Part shown: positions 48,001 through 58,895 of the stretch, piece by piece
How the letters are laid out: each line of letters starts with the position of its first letter
Numbering within the stretch: the stretch's first letter is position 1
Origin: Thereva unica
Lineage: Eukaryota; Arthropoda; Insecta; Diptera; Therevidae
NCBI GenBank assembly: GCA_949987705.1
Contig: OX465282.1
Coordinates: forward strand, 7,490,501-7,554,500
Direction: 5' to 3'
Length of the DNA: 64,000 nucleotides
The notes under the pieces: generated by a model
Database searches by the model: none
Seen by the model: the letters and a program-made list of their open reading frames with translations, nothing else
Told to the model about the DNA's origin: nothing
Position numbers and translations under genes: made by a program

Positions 48001-49120
48001 ACGTTTATGCGAATGTTGGCTTCTAACGGTTGATTCAATACCGACAACAGCACGAACGCGTCCAAACACCAAATTTGGACGCTTGACATTGGATACTTGT
48101 AGTTCGAGCATCGGTCTCCCGATGCGTCCTACCATCAATCATCTGGAATAGTGGAATGGCACTCCTGTGGGCTTTTGCACATCTGGCTTCTGGCGAAAAA
48201 TCAAGAACAATTTCAAGCACGAACTGAACATTAACTGGACTTTAGCCGGTGAAGCCACTTATGTGGATTGAACTGAGGTCAGTGAAGCCGTGGTATTGCT
48301 CTTTTATCTAATTGTGCACAGTGCTTCCGTGGGACGAGGGATTCCGAGATGGAGGATACTCAATCCCTTCCTCGCTGTAGGTTCACAGGCGCCTTCTTTG
48401 AGAAAGCAATTTTTGTATCATCTAGGGAAGGAGTTTTGAAAAGGTTTCTTCTATTAGTATTATGCACATATGATAACGCCACTTGCATGGGGTTCGAAAT
48501 GTCATATGTATAGGCCTGTCCCATCTGCATAGGCCTGTGCTTTGAAGCCCCGGTTTTTTAGGTCGATTACGATTGACAATCACCGCCTTGCAGGATGAAG
48601 TGCAATCTTATCTCGAGATGCTCTGCACCTTTTCCCCTTCTGCTTCTGTTGACAAAATCAGCTACTACGAGCTAAGTTTACTATTGTATCATATGGTGAC
48701 TATAATAATAGGATGGACTGATAGTACAAAGTTAGATTTTCGTATTAAAAAAGAAAGAAGAATTAAATTAGAAACAATAGATTAAAAGAAATCGGATAAA
48801 CATAGTAATCATGAAAATATACGACAGACAGTCGTTTTGACGTTCAGGCTGATATTAAAAATTTTTTCTTTAGGTTCTGTTTACTTCCACGAAATTTATG
48901 TTATTTATTTAAATGTCCTTAACATGGTATAACTACTCTTCAGCAATTTACTCTCACTATCAAACAAAATTAATGATTTGGCTAAAACATTTCCACATTT
49001 GGCTCTCGCATTTTCGTGGCAAAATTTCCGAATTTTCTATTATGGTAAAATTTGTTTTTATCAAAAATAACAAAATGTGTGGCTATATATAACTCACTGT
49101 TATCATTGTAATATTTCCAG
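48001..49120. other. nuf intron, no recognised gene
   Basis: A minus-strand frame at 48035-48220 (MIDGRTHRETDARTTSIQC) is open but unassigned. The rest is AT-rich. Confidence 0.4.
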
Positions 49121-49574
49121 TCTGAACTTCGAGCTGAAGAACGATTAGCTGAAGAACAGAAACGCCATCGTGAGCTTTTAGCACGGGTAGAAAGGGAAGC
49201 AGCACTACAAAATGAAAATTGCCAAATTAAAATTCGCACTATAGAAGTTGAAGGTAATGCATTACGTGAGGAGGCACAAAGGCTGAGAGTCCTTTGCGAT
49301 AAGCAAGCAAATGATCTTCATGCAACCGAAGAGAAATTAGAAGCAGCACGTGATAGTATAGCATCCTTACAGCAAGAACTAGATGAAGCCAAATCTAGAG
49401 AAAAGAAATATTTAGAAGAGAAAAGAATTTCTGAGGATTTAATGGTAGAATTAAGTAAAGAATTGGAAAGATTAAGGTCTGAAAGTGGTCCTGCCCTGCC
49501 AACAACATCACCTGAAACATTGAGACTGGAAGAACTTCATCAGGAACTTGATGAATTAAGACAGAAGAATAAAA
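49121..49574 (+). CDS. nuf: nuf common exon (central coiled coil)
   Basis: The acceptor atttccag ends at 49120 and the donor aaa|gtaagt lies at 49574/49575. 454 bp, phase 0 in and phase 1 out. It encodes about 151 residues of uninterrupted charged helix: SELRAEERLAEEQKRHRELL, ARVEREAALQNENCQIKIRT, ALREEAQRLRVLCDKQANDL and LQQELDEAKSREKKYLEEKR, broken only by a short Gly/Pro/Thr linker, SESGPALPTTSPETLRLEEL. This is the main homodimerising coiled coil of FIP3/4-type proteins. RELLARVEREA and NENCQ are the parts I most readily associate with fly Nuf. The 65-bp intron that follows is typical of small fly introns. Confidence 0.92.
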
Positions 49575-49639
49575 GTAAGTAATCGATTTTTTTAATATTT
49601 TGTTTAAATTCGACATGACATTTTAATTCAATTTTTTAG

Positions 49640-49767
49640 GTCTTGAGGAACAAAATGAAGAATTACAAGCAGCAGTATTAACTAGAGGAGTAGAAGAAGG
49701 TCGGCACTTGTTAAATGGTACACTTAATAGTCTTGCACAAGAGTTGGAGGAGATGTCGCAGGCACAG
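49640..49767 (+). CDS. nuf: nuf common exon (distal coiled coil)
   Basis: The acceptor ttttttag ends at 49639 and the donor cag|gtaaga lies at 49767/49768. The exon completes the split codon and reads SLEEQNEELQAAVLTRGVEE, GRHLLNGTLNSLAQELEEMS and QAQ. Phase 1 in, phase 0 out. This is coiled coil just before the C-terminal Rab11-binding region. LNSLAQELEEM is strongly conserved in class II FIPs as I know them. The intron before it is only 65 bp. Confidence 0.92.
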
Positions 49768-50298
49768 GTAAGATTCAAGGTGTTATATTGCATGATTTTA
49801 TGTCTTGGTTATTTATTCTGCGCATGCAAGAACTTGTTGAGATCTTACATCAATGTTTTCCCTAGGCATGTGTTGATTCTAAAACTTATTTTAGTTAGTT
49901 ACTTCATTTAATTGTTAGATTTATAGAAAAGAGATTCTAAACTCCGTATTGTAACTGCAAATGATAATTAAAAAGTAAAGTATGTCAAATGTAGTACTTA
50001 GTTAACGAATTTGGCTAATTTTAGACTCGTCTCAATTAGTAAAACTTTTGAGGGTTGGATACATCGTTGTCTTCTTCATTTTAAAGCTAACATACTTCGA
50101 TTAACCACGTTGATAGAAGTTATTTTCTGAACTCATATTTTCAGCAATCGATAAATGCAGTATAGACATATTTAGTTTTTGAACAGAACTGAAAGTGTTT
50201 TTTGTTTGTTTTGTTTGATATGATCAGAATTCTTGGAAGGTATCTCTGGAAATTTTGCAATATAAACAACACATATAAATAACATAAAATTATTAACT
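49768..50298. other. nuf intron, no feature seen
   Basis: AT-rich intron sequence. Confidence 0.5.
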
Positions 50299-50433
50299 GT
50301 GTTCCAAAATTTGAGCAAAGTTCTCGCAAGCAGTTGGCTCTACCTGTAGCTACTTCTAAACCAAGGCATGAGTAGCTACGAGTACAAGCCAACGACTTGC
50401 GGGAATTTCTTTGCTCGAATTTTGGATCGCAAC
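50299..50433. repeat. Fold-back element, about 65-bp arms
   Basis: The left arm, gttccaaaatttgagcaaag then gcaagcagttggct, is complementary to the right arm ending gctcgaattttggatcgcaa. The arms meet with almost no spacer. Non-coding. No target duplication was identified. Confidence 0.75.
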
Positions 50434-51034
50434 TAATATAAGGAACTAGGAGTGTCGTCTTATATCGCAACAATTGAACTTTCCAGGACACGGCACGGTG
50501 AATTGATTGTTATCAGTTGTTTCGATATTAAATGAAATATCGGGGAAACAGTAAAATAATATTATGAGTAGGCAAGCGTGAACATGACTGTTTACACAAC
50601 TAAACGGCTTCACTGCTCTGATTCCGCAAACATGGGCATGAGTTTTTCTCACTAAAGCTTAAGGGTATTACTTTAAAGAGTTTTAAAAACTTTTTCAAAT
50701 ACTTTAAGGCGTGGATACACGATACGAGTTGCTGACTTGACAGTGGACAGCTACTGCACTTGTGTACTCGCACATGTCAGTAGCTTTCAAAGATTTCTGT
50801 AGCTATATAATTTGCAAGCTACTGTCCTTTCGCGATACCGTGAAGTTGACGTCCGAGTCGCATGAGAGAGGCGCGTAAAGACAAAAAATGTTGTGATAAC
50901 TCGGATGCGAGAAACTGACCGACACGCACATAGCAGTAATTCGTACAGTGCGCGCAGCTGCACCGCAGGAACTGACTAAGACAGCTCGCATGCTATCTCG
51001 CACTCTAGGATGTTTGGCTGAAGAGAAGATTAAA

Positions 51035-51135
51035 AGGAACAACAATAAGCTAAAGCATTCTGACGTGCAGAGGGTTGGAAAATATGGTTCTTGTGAAACC
51101 CCAAGCGACTTTTCGTCGAGTTTCAAAAGTGTGTG
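51035..51135 (+). repeat. Interspersed repeat (gctaaagcattctgacg family), copy 3
   Basis: Contains aataagctaaagcattctga, cgtgcag and ggaaaatatggttcttgtga. The preceding 50700-51035 stretch (gatacacgatacgagttgct) is GC-rich, and the element may begin there, but it has no counterpart in the other copies. Confidence 0.6.
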
Positions 51136-51239
51136 GCCCTTCGACCACGTTTCTTTATCGCCAGTATCCAAGACGCCATCCAACGTTCTGGGTTATTAGG
51201 TGTACATGAAAAATTTTGGGTGTGGATTTCTCCACGTAA

Positions 51240-51680
51240 AGCGAAAGTGTGTGAGCACTTTTCCTTTCATCCCTACGCCCTCCGCCGCCCTTGAGCGTGG
51301 GAATATGACCATTTTCTTGCCTTGCCCTGTCTTGTTCAATGCTTCTGCCCACACTGGCGCTGCCTAATGCAAGACTGAGCTAAGCACCCTCGCCATCAGG
51401 AGGCTCTTGAAAATGCTGTACAATTCGATCTACCTATAAGCACTACCCCGATGTCATACGCAAACGCGATCGCAACTTTTCCTTTTGGGAGACGTAGCCT
51501 AAGTACACTGGGATCCATAGAAGAGAGCACAGGATGAATCCTGATTCGCTCCGATCAAGAATTGCCAATTGTCGAAAGTGTATGATTGGCAAATATTCAC
51601 AAATTTGGCTTTTTTTATAAACGCCCCGTAGCTGAGGGAAAAACAATTCTTTGGCCCTGCAACCTTTATTTTGTGTCACT
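51240..51680 (-). mobile_element. R1-type retrotransposon RT fragment
   Basis: On the minus strand: RSESGFILCSLLWIPVYLGY (about 51540-51480, a decayed GVPQGSxLGPLLWN), KGKVAIAFAYDIGVVLIGRS (catalytic YADD mutated to AYDI, about 51480-51430), LLMARVLSS then AAPVWAEALN (about 51400-51340). This order matches R1-type RT. It is heavily mutated. Confidence 0.65.
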
Positions 51681-51829
51681 CTGTTCAGCCTCAGCAGTGG
51701 TATGATGACGCTTACAATTCTACTTCAAAAATACTTAAAATTAGAACATAACCTCAGTTTCCGGGGCATGATTCTGTATCTTTATAGAAGTGGGTCTTTG
51801 ATTTCTAATTCTAAAGCACTGCATTCAAA

Positions 51830-52230
51830 AGCAGTGTAGCACTGCGCAGTGAAATTTAAACTTCTTGTAACTGAATGTTGCAGCTCACATTAACTTCACT
51901 GCTCTGCACTGTACTGCACTGCATTGCCTTGTGTTAGGCTAATTACTTAAAAACTGCTTCGCACTGCATGTCTATTTTTAAGAAACATCATATGAAGTTG
52001 TCATTGTTCTCAAAAAGGGATGACGAAAAGTTGATAGAATTAGTGAGATATAAGGGCTTTCTGGGTTTCGAACTCTATTTACGATTCGTTTCCACTCTTG
52101 CCGGTTTTTGGCGACGTCTCGAGCCTCGGTAACAGATAACCGTTGATTCTTTAGGTCACGCTCGACCTGTTTTACCACACATTCTCTAATAAACCACTGC
52201 AACACACTGCACAGTGCTTCACTGCACTGC
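51830..52230 (+). repeat. Cluster of cactgcact motifs
   Basis: Short copies of actgcact and cactgc recur irregularly (gtagcactgcgcagtg, tgcactgtactgcactgca, cacactgcacagtgcttcac) at both edges of a roughly 300-bp block. This could be a decayed microsatellite split by an insertion. Confidence 0.5.
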
Positions 52231-52499
52231 TTTTCAATGTAGTTAAGGTTTAAGACAATACATATTTAAATTCAATTTCTTATGCGGCTTTTTGTGCAAA
52301 ACAATTTTAAATCTATCAATTTGCTTTAACTTTTAAGAAGACTCATGGAATTTCCGAACATGGTTTAAATGCGAGTGGTTTTCATTACACTTTTTTCTGG
52401 TTAAAGGTATAGCTTAATTGGGATCTATGGTTCTAACTTCCTTAGCGTTTACTCATCGCTCATTCTTCCAAATCCAAGCCTAGGCAGCAAGGATGGTGT

Positions 52500-52650
52500 A
52501 ATCAGGAGTGTATGAACCCAATTAAACCCATAGCTACCGCTTATCGAGAGTTTGTCGCCGAGTGAATCACCCAGACGTCAGTACATCAGGGTAAAAAACT
52601 TCAGGAAAATCAGGAAAATCAAAGCATCATTCGATGAAAAATTAAGGGGC
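52500..52650 (+). mobile_element. Family B retrotransposon linker fragment
   Basis: PRRQYIRVKNFRK and KASFDEKLRGKLL-like code matches the linker at 34470-34540. The upstream nucleotides gtgtatgaacccaat also match those near 34390. Confidence 0.55.
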
Positions 52651-53329
52651 AAACTCTTGAGCTGGCAGTGAAAAATTTTGGTCCTACACTACTGGCAGTA
52701 AAAACTGACACCTAAGCTTAGACCTTCCCAAAAAATGTTTTATTCTTATATCAAACTTTAAATTTTTCAGTATTCAATACACCTTAACCGTGTTAGTCTT
52801 TATAGTTTACAATATCCTACGTAAATTTTACAGCTTCCGCTATTTTGTAAAATGGCGACCTTAGTTTCGTCTTAATAACTACATCCGATAACAATTGTTT
52901 TGCTGCCTACATGCATCTTCTATCAATATGTACTAGGAAATATATTCATTTGATAACTTATATGGATGGGTTATCGATTAAGACAATAATAAAGTGAATC
53001 TCCGCAATCAATGTTGTCGTCAAGACTGTAAAGTTTATTTAATAAAGAATATATATGATCTTCCAATTAAAAATAATGCTCACTAATAAAATTATTAATA
53101 ACAAAAGAACTATTTTCCAACTTTTTGATTATGTAATGTGCATATAACGAAACATGCTTTTTGAGTTTGAAATCGATTTTTTTAACAGAAAATATAGAGA
53201 CTAATATAATCCTGCAGGCTTCTACCCAAAAACAAAATAAAAATACATACATATAAAATGCAATATCATTTGTTGTGAAATTTCATGTTTTACGTTATCA
53301 TTTCATGCTTTCTGTTCTTTGTTTTACAG
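52651..53329. other. nuf intron, no feature seen
   Basis: AT-rich intron sequence leading to a T-rich acceptor. Confidence 0.5.
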
Positions 53330-53368
53330 GATTCAGTGGATTCAGCCACATTAGCATCATTAAGTCAG
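53330..53368 (+). CDS. nuf: nuf 39-bp microexon
   Basis: Flanked by ttttacag (ending 53329) and gtaaat (from 53369). It encodes DSVDSATLASLSQ in frame, phase 0 on both sides, between QAQ of the previous exon and LQQAFKD of the last exon. The Ser/Thr/Asp-rich stretch would sit between the coiled coil and the Rab11-binding helix. Skipping it would keep the frame, so it could be alternatively spliced. It is short enough to be missed by gene predictors. Confidence 0.8.
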
Positions 53369-54088
53369 GTAAATAAAAGATTTATCCTCTTTGCTTAATT
53401 CCTATTACTCTGGCCTGGATTCTTTGCTTTCATTTATTTAAAAATTGTATTCTATTGCTTAATTGGTTACTATGATCTTTTTTTATTCTTTTATTCTCCA
53501 AAAATATAATTTTATATTAATATAATAAACTTGTGAAAGATTGTTGTGGATTGATTCAATTTTTTATTTGTTAATTTTTTTTATTAATATTGTAAATATG
53601 ATTTTTTTTGTAAATAAGGAATTATTTTGTGCGTCTAAGAGTCGATTTGGGCAATAGTCCAGAGAAATTAGACATTCTGCTTCGGAAAAATTCTTGCAAA
53701 GCTGGATTTTGCTACGAACCTTCATATTGTTGTTCTAAATCAGGACACTAAAAGTAATTTATCGCATATAACTTAGAGAAGATCACTTTTACAGCAAAAT
53801 TATATTCAGACTCTTGATCCATATTTGTATGCCTTCTTCTTCATCACCTTCTGCTTGTTCTTCTTGTCTGTTGGCTCCTGCATATCCATGAAATTAGTCA
53901 AGAAAGACCGGTAACTGTTGATGTTTTAGTAGGAAAATGAACCAGTTCTAAGAATAGTAGAATAACCACTTTTTAAGGAGGGACTAGTAGTTCTTAGTTG
54001 GTTATCTTTTATATGAAAACAACCTACTACATTTGTATAGCGTTGTCCTACGATGGAGTCAATTGCCCTCCTCTGCCTTACTTCGAAG
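53369..54088. other. nuf intron, no feature seen
   Basis: AT-rich intron sequence. Confidence 0.45.
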
Positions 54089-54362
54089 TACTTCCAGAAC
54101 TAATTCATTTGGAACTACTTGGAGAACTAATTCATTTTTAAGTTCTTGGAGAACTTAATCATTTTAAAATTCTTGGAGCACTATTTCATTTTGAACTAAC
54201 TGAAAAACTAATTCATTTTGAACTACTTCGAGAACTAACTCATTGTGGAGTTCTTGGAGAACTAATACATTTTGAACTACTTCGAGAACTAATTCATTTT
54301 GAAGTTCTCGGGGAACTAATTCATTTTGATCTAACTGGGAAAACTAATTCATTTTGAATTCT
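54089..54362 (+). repeat. 27-bp minisatellite, about ten copies
   Basis: Units of the form gaactaattcattttgaact then acttgga repeat head to tail with small differences, alternating between gaactactt and gaagttctt variants, so a 54-bp higher-order unit is also visible. Confidence 0.88.
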
Positions 54363-55970
54363 TTACAAAAATCTTGTCGGCTTACCACTGATATCGTGAT
54401 TTGAACTAGATTCTCTTAGGATTTTTTTGGCACCAGTGCTGGAACTAGTCAGTTTCCCACTATTTTCTAAGCAGTCAGCTTATTCCGACTGGGGTTATTC
54501 AGATCGGACGATATATTGAAGAAAGACAGACCTTGGAAATTACCACAATCCCAGTTTAAGCTACAGGCCTTGGAGCAATTACAAAGAATTATATTCTGCA
54601 GAAAGTCTGGAGGAGCAGGCAGAAACATAGCCTTTGTTGTCTCTTTTTGATCTGATCTATTACACTCATCTTCACATTAGTAAGTTCTTCTAAACCTTCA
54701 GATACACTAGTCATTGCGTGTATGCCATGTGCCCATTGGTAAGACAATTTTTTGTATGCTCTTCACTCTTGCAGCACTTCTATCTGTTTTAATTGCTTTC
54801 TATCTATTCAATGACCATGTCAAGCCAAGTTCCACAATTATCTGCTGAATGTCCTGCTCTGATCTGGCTTCGAAGAAGAAGGTTGATCAGAGTAGTCCTC
54901 TTTTCTGTTAGTGGGGTTTGTTCACAATAGGCATAGCATGGCCGCGATGTTCACTATATGTGTGAGTTGCCTTATACTTAAATGAATTTTTAATTGCGTC
55001 GAGTGGTGAAGTATCCCTGCAACAGACTTCGGAAAAAGATGCTGTAAAAGTGTACAGTGTCTGTTACAACGCTGTAGATCAAAAGATCTGAAAAAGGTTA
55101 CTTTAAGAGGAAGTTATAAATCATTTTTGTAGAAAATTTCCGGAGCCATAAATTATATTTTGTAAAACCGACCATTACTGAAACCCCGTGTAAAATTGTT
55201 GGGGACACTCGGCTCAATGGGGACATTTGACATTTTGTTTAGAACAACAATATCAAGGTTCATATTCATACCAATTAAGTTTTTCAGAATTTTTTGGAAG
55301 TTGGGCTTGTTTTTTTTCTAATTTCTCTCGACTATAATGTTTCATGCACTTGGTTGAGCATACACCCATGTTGAAAGAGGTCGACAAAAATAAAGCCAGT
55401 TGCGATGCGATTTAGTTTTGTATCCCTGAATGCGATCGCATCGTATTGAAATTATTGTCTGATAAATATTCGAAACGAAATTATTTTCGGCCAATCAACT
55501 TCATTTATCAACTTAATTAGACATTTTAATGCGAACAATTGTTTCAGGAATATTTAAAAAGTTTTTAAAATATTTTAAAACGAACAAATAAATTGAAGGC
55601 ATCCGTCAATGGCATTACTCACGGACTGAAATCCGATGACTGACGGACAAATTTAATTCGAATTCGCATTGGGGGATACCAATTTCTTATTTTCGATTTT
55701 GATGACTTTCGAATCGCATTCCAGGATAACCCCCCAGTATTTTTTTCCTAATCGCAATACTGGTATACTGGAACAACAAGAGATTGGTAGTTACCGAGCT
55801 CCTAAGGAATGTGGAAATGGGTGGTTGAAATTTTGATACCATTCCCGGGACCACTGTATCTGGAGGATCTAGTCCAGCTCGTGCAGTATGTGGCTGGCAA
55901 ATTACATCTGTTTACAAACTGCACAATAATTTCGGGCCCCTGTGCTGAATGTCGAGTCGTGTGTCGTGAC
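54363..55970. other. nuf intron, possible decayed TIR pair, no gene
   Basis: gtatccctgaatgcga near 55420 and tcgcattgggggatacc near 55665 form a loose inverted pair about 240 bp apart, possibly the ends of an old element. No protein was recognised. Confidence 0.35.
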
Positions 55971-56115
55971 AAGTCGTTTGAGCTGAAGAAAGCGACGTTT
56001 CAGTCGAGTTACTACTTTCAGCATAAGGGCCTCAACTAAACTTAGTCCTTCCACCTAGCCCTATGTGAAAGTCGTAATTCGACTGAAACCTCACTTTCTT
56101 CAACTCAAGCGGCTT
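55971..56115. repeat. Fold-back element, about 58-bp arms
   Basis: The left arm (aagtcgtttgagctgaagaa, gtttcagtcgagttac) pairs with the right arm (gtaattcgactgaaac, ttcttcaactcaagcggctt) across a short loop at about 56031-56057. The arms appear roughly 80% complementary. An apparent plus-strand frame at 55809-56039 is a side effect of this sequence. Confidence 0.75.
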
Positions 56116-56199
56116 ATCATGAATCATGCGAGTGATACAAGTGAGTGAGTACAACATAGCACCAAAAACAAAGGAAAAGAAGTTATTTGCACACGTATT

Positions 56200-57050
56200 C
56201 ACGGGGGCCAAAATGATTTACACAATCTTAAAAATCGCTCAAAGAAGACCTATTTTGAAATTTTTTGCCGTCCTATGGACCCTTTTCAACTTTATGGCAT
56301 TGTAGGTTCTGCTTGGCGCTGGCCACTATACTAGCGAACTATACGTGAGACTTGGTTGTAACAATGCTATGTATATCCACAGAAACATCCTTGCCTTGAG
56401 AGCCCATCTCTTGCCGATAGTCTTTTCACAGCCGTAGAAGGCTACACACTCTTTCTTTATCCTTTCCTCGAAGTTTGACTTCGAGTTGAACTTTGGGACC
56501 AACTTTAGACTCAGATCTACCTCTGAGATAGGACTGTTCAGTTGGGGCACTAAAGTTACATCTAGCGATTGGCGTCTCTAGGAATCGATGACCTTTCCAG
56601 TGTCTTAAGGACGAAGGATGTTAGGCTAATCGGGATATAGTTTTTCGTGGATAAATCACCTTTTCTTCTTCGACTCGCGCTCGGCTCCAAGTCATGGGAC
56701 ATAACTGAGTCACACCCACCTTTTGAACAAGACCACCAACCTTGGTGTTACTAACTCGGGTAAATTTTGCCTGGTAGTATTCCGTCCGGGCCGGGTGGTC
56801 TGACGAGGGAAAACCAGAGAACTCCTTTGTAAAAATAGCGAAAATCTCTTCTCAGGAGTGCCGATGTCCATTCCCGTTCGATCTCATTTTAATGCTTGCA
56901 TCCGGGAAAGTGCGTGTTCATTAAGAGCTAAATACGACTTCACCTGCCATTCCGTCCAAGCTCCCTTCTGCTTTTTTAATAAAGAACGGAGATAAGTTTT
57001 CTTGGGAATCAATCAGCAGCCGATTCAATATTTTTCCACAATTAATCTTA
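56200..57050 (-). mobile_element. Jockey-type RT fragments, family C
   Basis: On the minus strand: a PGPDGI-like block near 56795, a VFIPKxGR-like zone near 56660, then the C-terminal part NFEERIKKECVAFYGCEKTI, GKRWALKARMFLWIYIALLQ, PSLTYSSLVWWPA-like and KLKRVHRTAKN (56490-56240). The catalytic centre is deleted between the two parts. The N-terminal part matches 31070-31480. Confidence 0.7.
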
Positions 57051-57228
57051 TCAAGATCTACCTCAAGCTGTCAAATCATTCGGATAGGCTGCGACAAATT
57101 ACAAATACTTAGGTAGCTTACATCCCGAGTAAAAACAGAGCTCTATTGAGTACTCTTAATGGCACCCGCTATGGTTACCCGTTTTCTTCGTTCTAAACAA
57201 TTTCTCAAAGCCCCAATTTTGCTCCTGT

Positions 57229-57370
57229 CTAGAAAAGGTGTGATTGTACCGTGGTTCATGTGGACTATTCTGTGCGCCTTTTATTTATACATGCCTATAG
57301 CGGCCTGCATTTGGAAAAGTACAATTTTTACTCAGTCGTACCGTGATCCTGTCCATGCTTGTTACAGGCT
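57229..57370 (+). repeat. Interspersed repeat related to 17.97-18.09 kb
   Basis: Contains accgtggttcatgtggacta and gcctgcatttggaaaagtac, close to 17994-18050. Non-coding. Confidence 0.5.
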
Positions 57371-57547
57371 AACAACGGGCTAGTTTGATTTGTACTCGGG
57401 ATGAGAAATAAATTCAAACTTATGAAAGCCCGTTTACATCGAAAAACGCAAATTGGAGCTCTTTTACACACAATCGAAAGCCAAATACTCATGACTTAAA
57501 AATCGTATTCGAATTCCTCCTACTAACCGATTTCGTATTCCAACTAA

Positions 57548-58142
57548 TGGCCCAATCTATACTAGTATACCTTAAGCAGCAGCAGAACCGGGTTTTTACG
57601 AGAGGAATATAGAAAGGTCAAGAGGGGGGTAGTGTAGTAACATATTCACCAGAAAATTTCGGTATGAAAAGTTACTTTTCTTACTCTTATCAGCACACAA
57701 ATAATTATATCCGTATAAAAACAAGAAAGTTACTCGCGATGAAAGAAGATCAGTGTAGATCTAGATTATCTTGTAAAACTGGACCCGTACTCCCGAAGAC
57801 GAAACGAAATGAAAACGAAACCGTTTTGTCATAATGCTACCTTGGAAGACGATATCGTCTCGTTTTCGTCTAAACAAACGATGACACATTTGTAATCGTC
57901 TTCGTTTAGACGTTAGCGCTTGTCAAATTGTATGTTGGGATTGTTAATTATTTTGATAGTTTTAATTTGTTTTGCATAATAGGTCAAAAATTACAAACGC
58001 AAGGCAATACGAGATTATCGTCTCCAGGAAATATGTTTTCGTCCCGTCTCGTTATTTCGTTTCGTTTCCTTATTGTCTCGTCTTCGGGAGTTCAGTCCCT
58101 GTTTCTGCTGCTGCTGAAGGAATACTAGTGTGGATTGGGCCA
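57548..58142. repeat. 595-bp TIR element with a likely internal insertion
   Basis: The ends begin tggcccaatc and include actagtat and cagcagcagaa. The matching arm continues at actcccgaagacga (57789 and, inverted, 58090), but on the left it is separated from the terminal arm by about 190 bp not present on the right. A younger insertion therefore probably sits at about 57590-57779. Non-coding. Confidence 0.7.
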
Positions 58143-58748
58143 GTATCATTTAATTTTTCGTAAAGAAGTTATTGGTAATGGTTATGAGGGCACAATATCA
58201 GTTCAAAGCAAAAGATTTGCTTGGAAGTATAGATAATAAAATGTAGAATTTTTTTGGAAAATTACGTTAGTACTTACTTTACTTTGACAATATGTTTGGT
58301 AGAATTGTTGAAGCGTATTTTTCTGTTGTCGAACAGAATTGTTGTGTGCTAGTCTCCGTCTGTGCATGTAAATAGTTTTGAAATCAATTTTTTGTAAATT
58401 TATTATTTAGTTATTACGACGAAACACTTTATCTAAGTTATCACGAAAAAAATTTGGTTGGATATTTACTTCCAATGCAGTTTTGTTTAAAGCTTTTCAT
58501 TTAAGAAAGAGAACAACGACTGCTTATGAATTAGTTTTTAGTACTCTTAATTAATGAACGAATCCGATATGGCATTACGATAAAACTGACCTTCCAACAA
58601 TACGATGAAGTGTTTCCAATAAAAAAACTGCTTGTGTCCAATATTCCTTAAATGTTATAGTCCCTTGCATGTTATTCCCACAAAATATATTCAATATTTT
58701 TCTAAATTAAATAAATTATCTAATTGATTTGATATCATTTATTTATAG

Positions 58749-58895
58749 CTTCAGCAGGCCTTTAAAGACAAAGAAGATGAAAACCAACGGCTCAAACATT
58801 ATATAGATACAATTCTATTAAATATAGTCGAAAACTATCCTCAATTGCTTGAAGTAAAAGCAACACCAATGCCAACATCTGGAAACTTGGAGTAA
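58749..58895 (+). CDS. nuf: nuf last coding exon (Rab11-binding domain)
   Basis: The acceptor tttatag ends at 58748 and the stop TAA is at 58893-58895. Forty-eight residues: LQQAFKDKEDENQRLKHYID, TILLNIVENYPQLLEV, then a short polar tail, KATPMPTSGNLE. The block YID-xx-LL-x-IV-xxx-P-x-LLEV is the FIP Rab11/Arf-binding helix and turn; human FIP3 has the equivalent YID...P-S-ILEV. Active Rab11 binds this C-terminal helix, which recruits Nuf to recycling endosomes. This exon is the strongest single piece of evidence that the gene is nuf. With the 38216 exon it gives a 495-residue protein, close to the size I know for fly Nuf. Confidence 0.95.
   Translation, partial: LQQAFKDKEDENQRLKHYIDTILLNIVENYPQLLEVKATPMPTSGNLE

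Noticed and set aside
55809..56039. 76-codon plus-strand frame with a Cys-rich middle
   Set aside because: Its second half is one arm of a fold-back repeat, and no family match is apparent.
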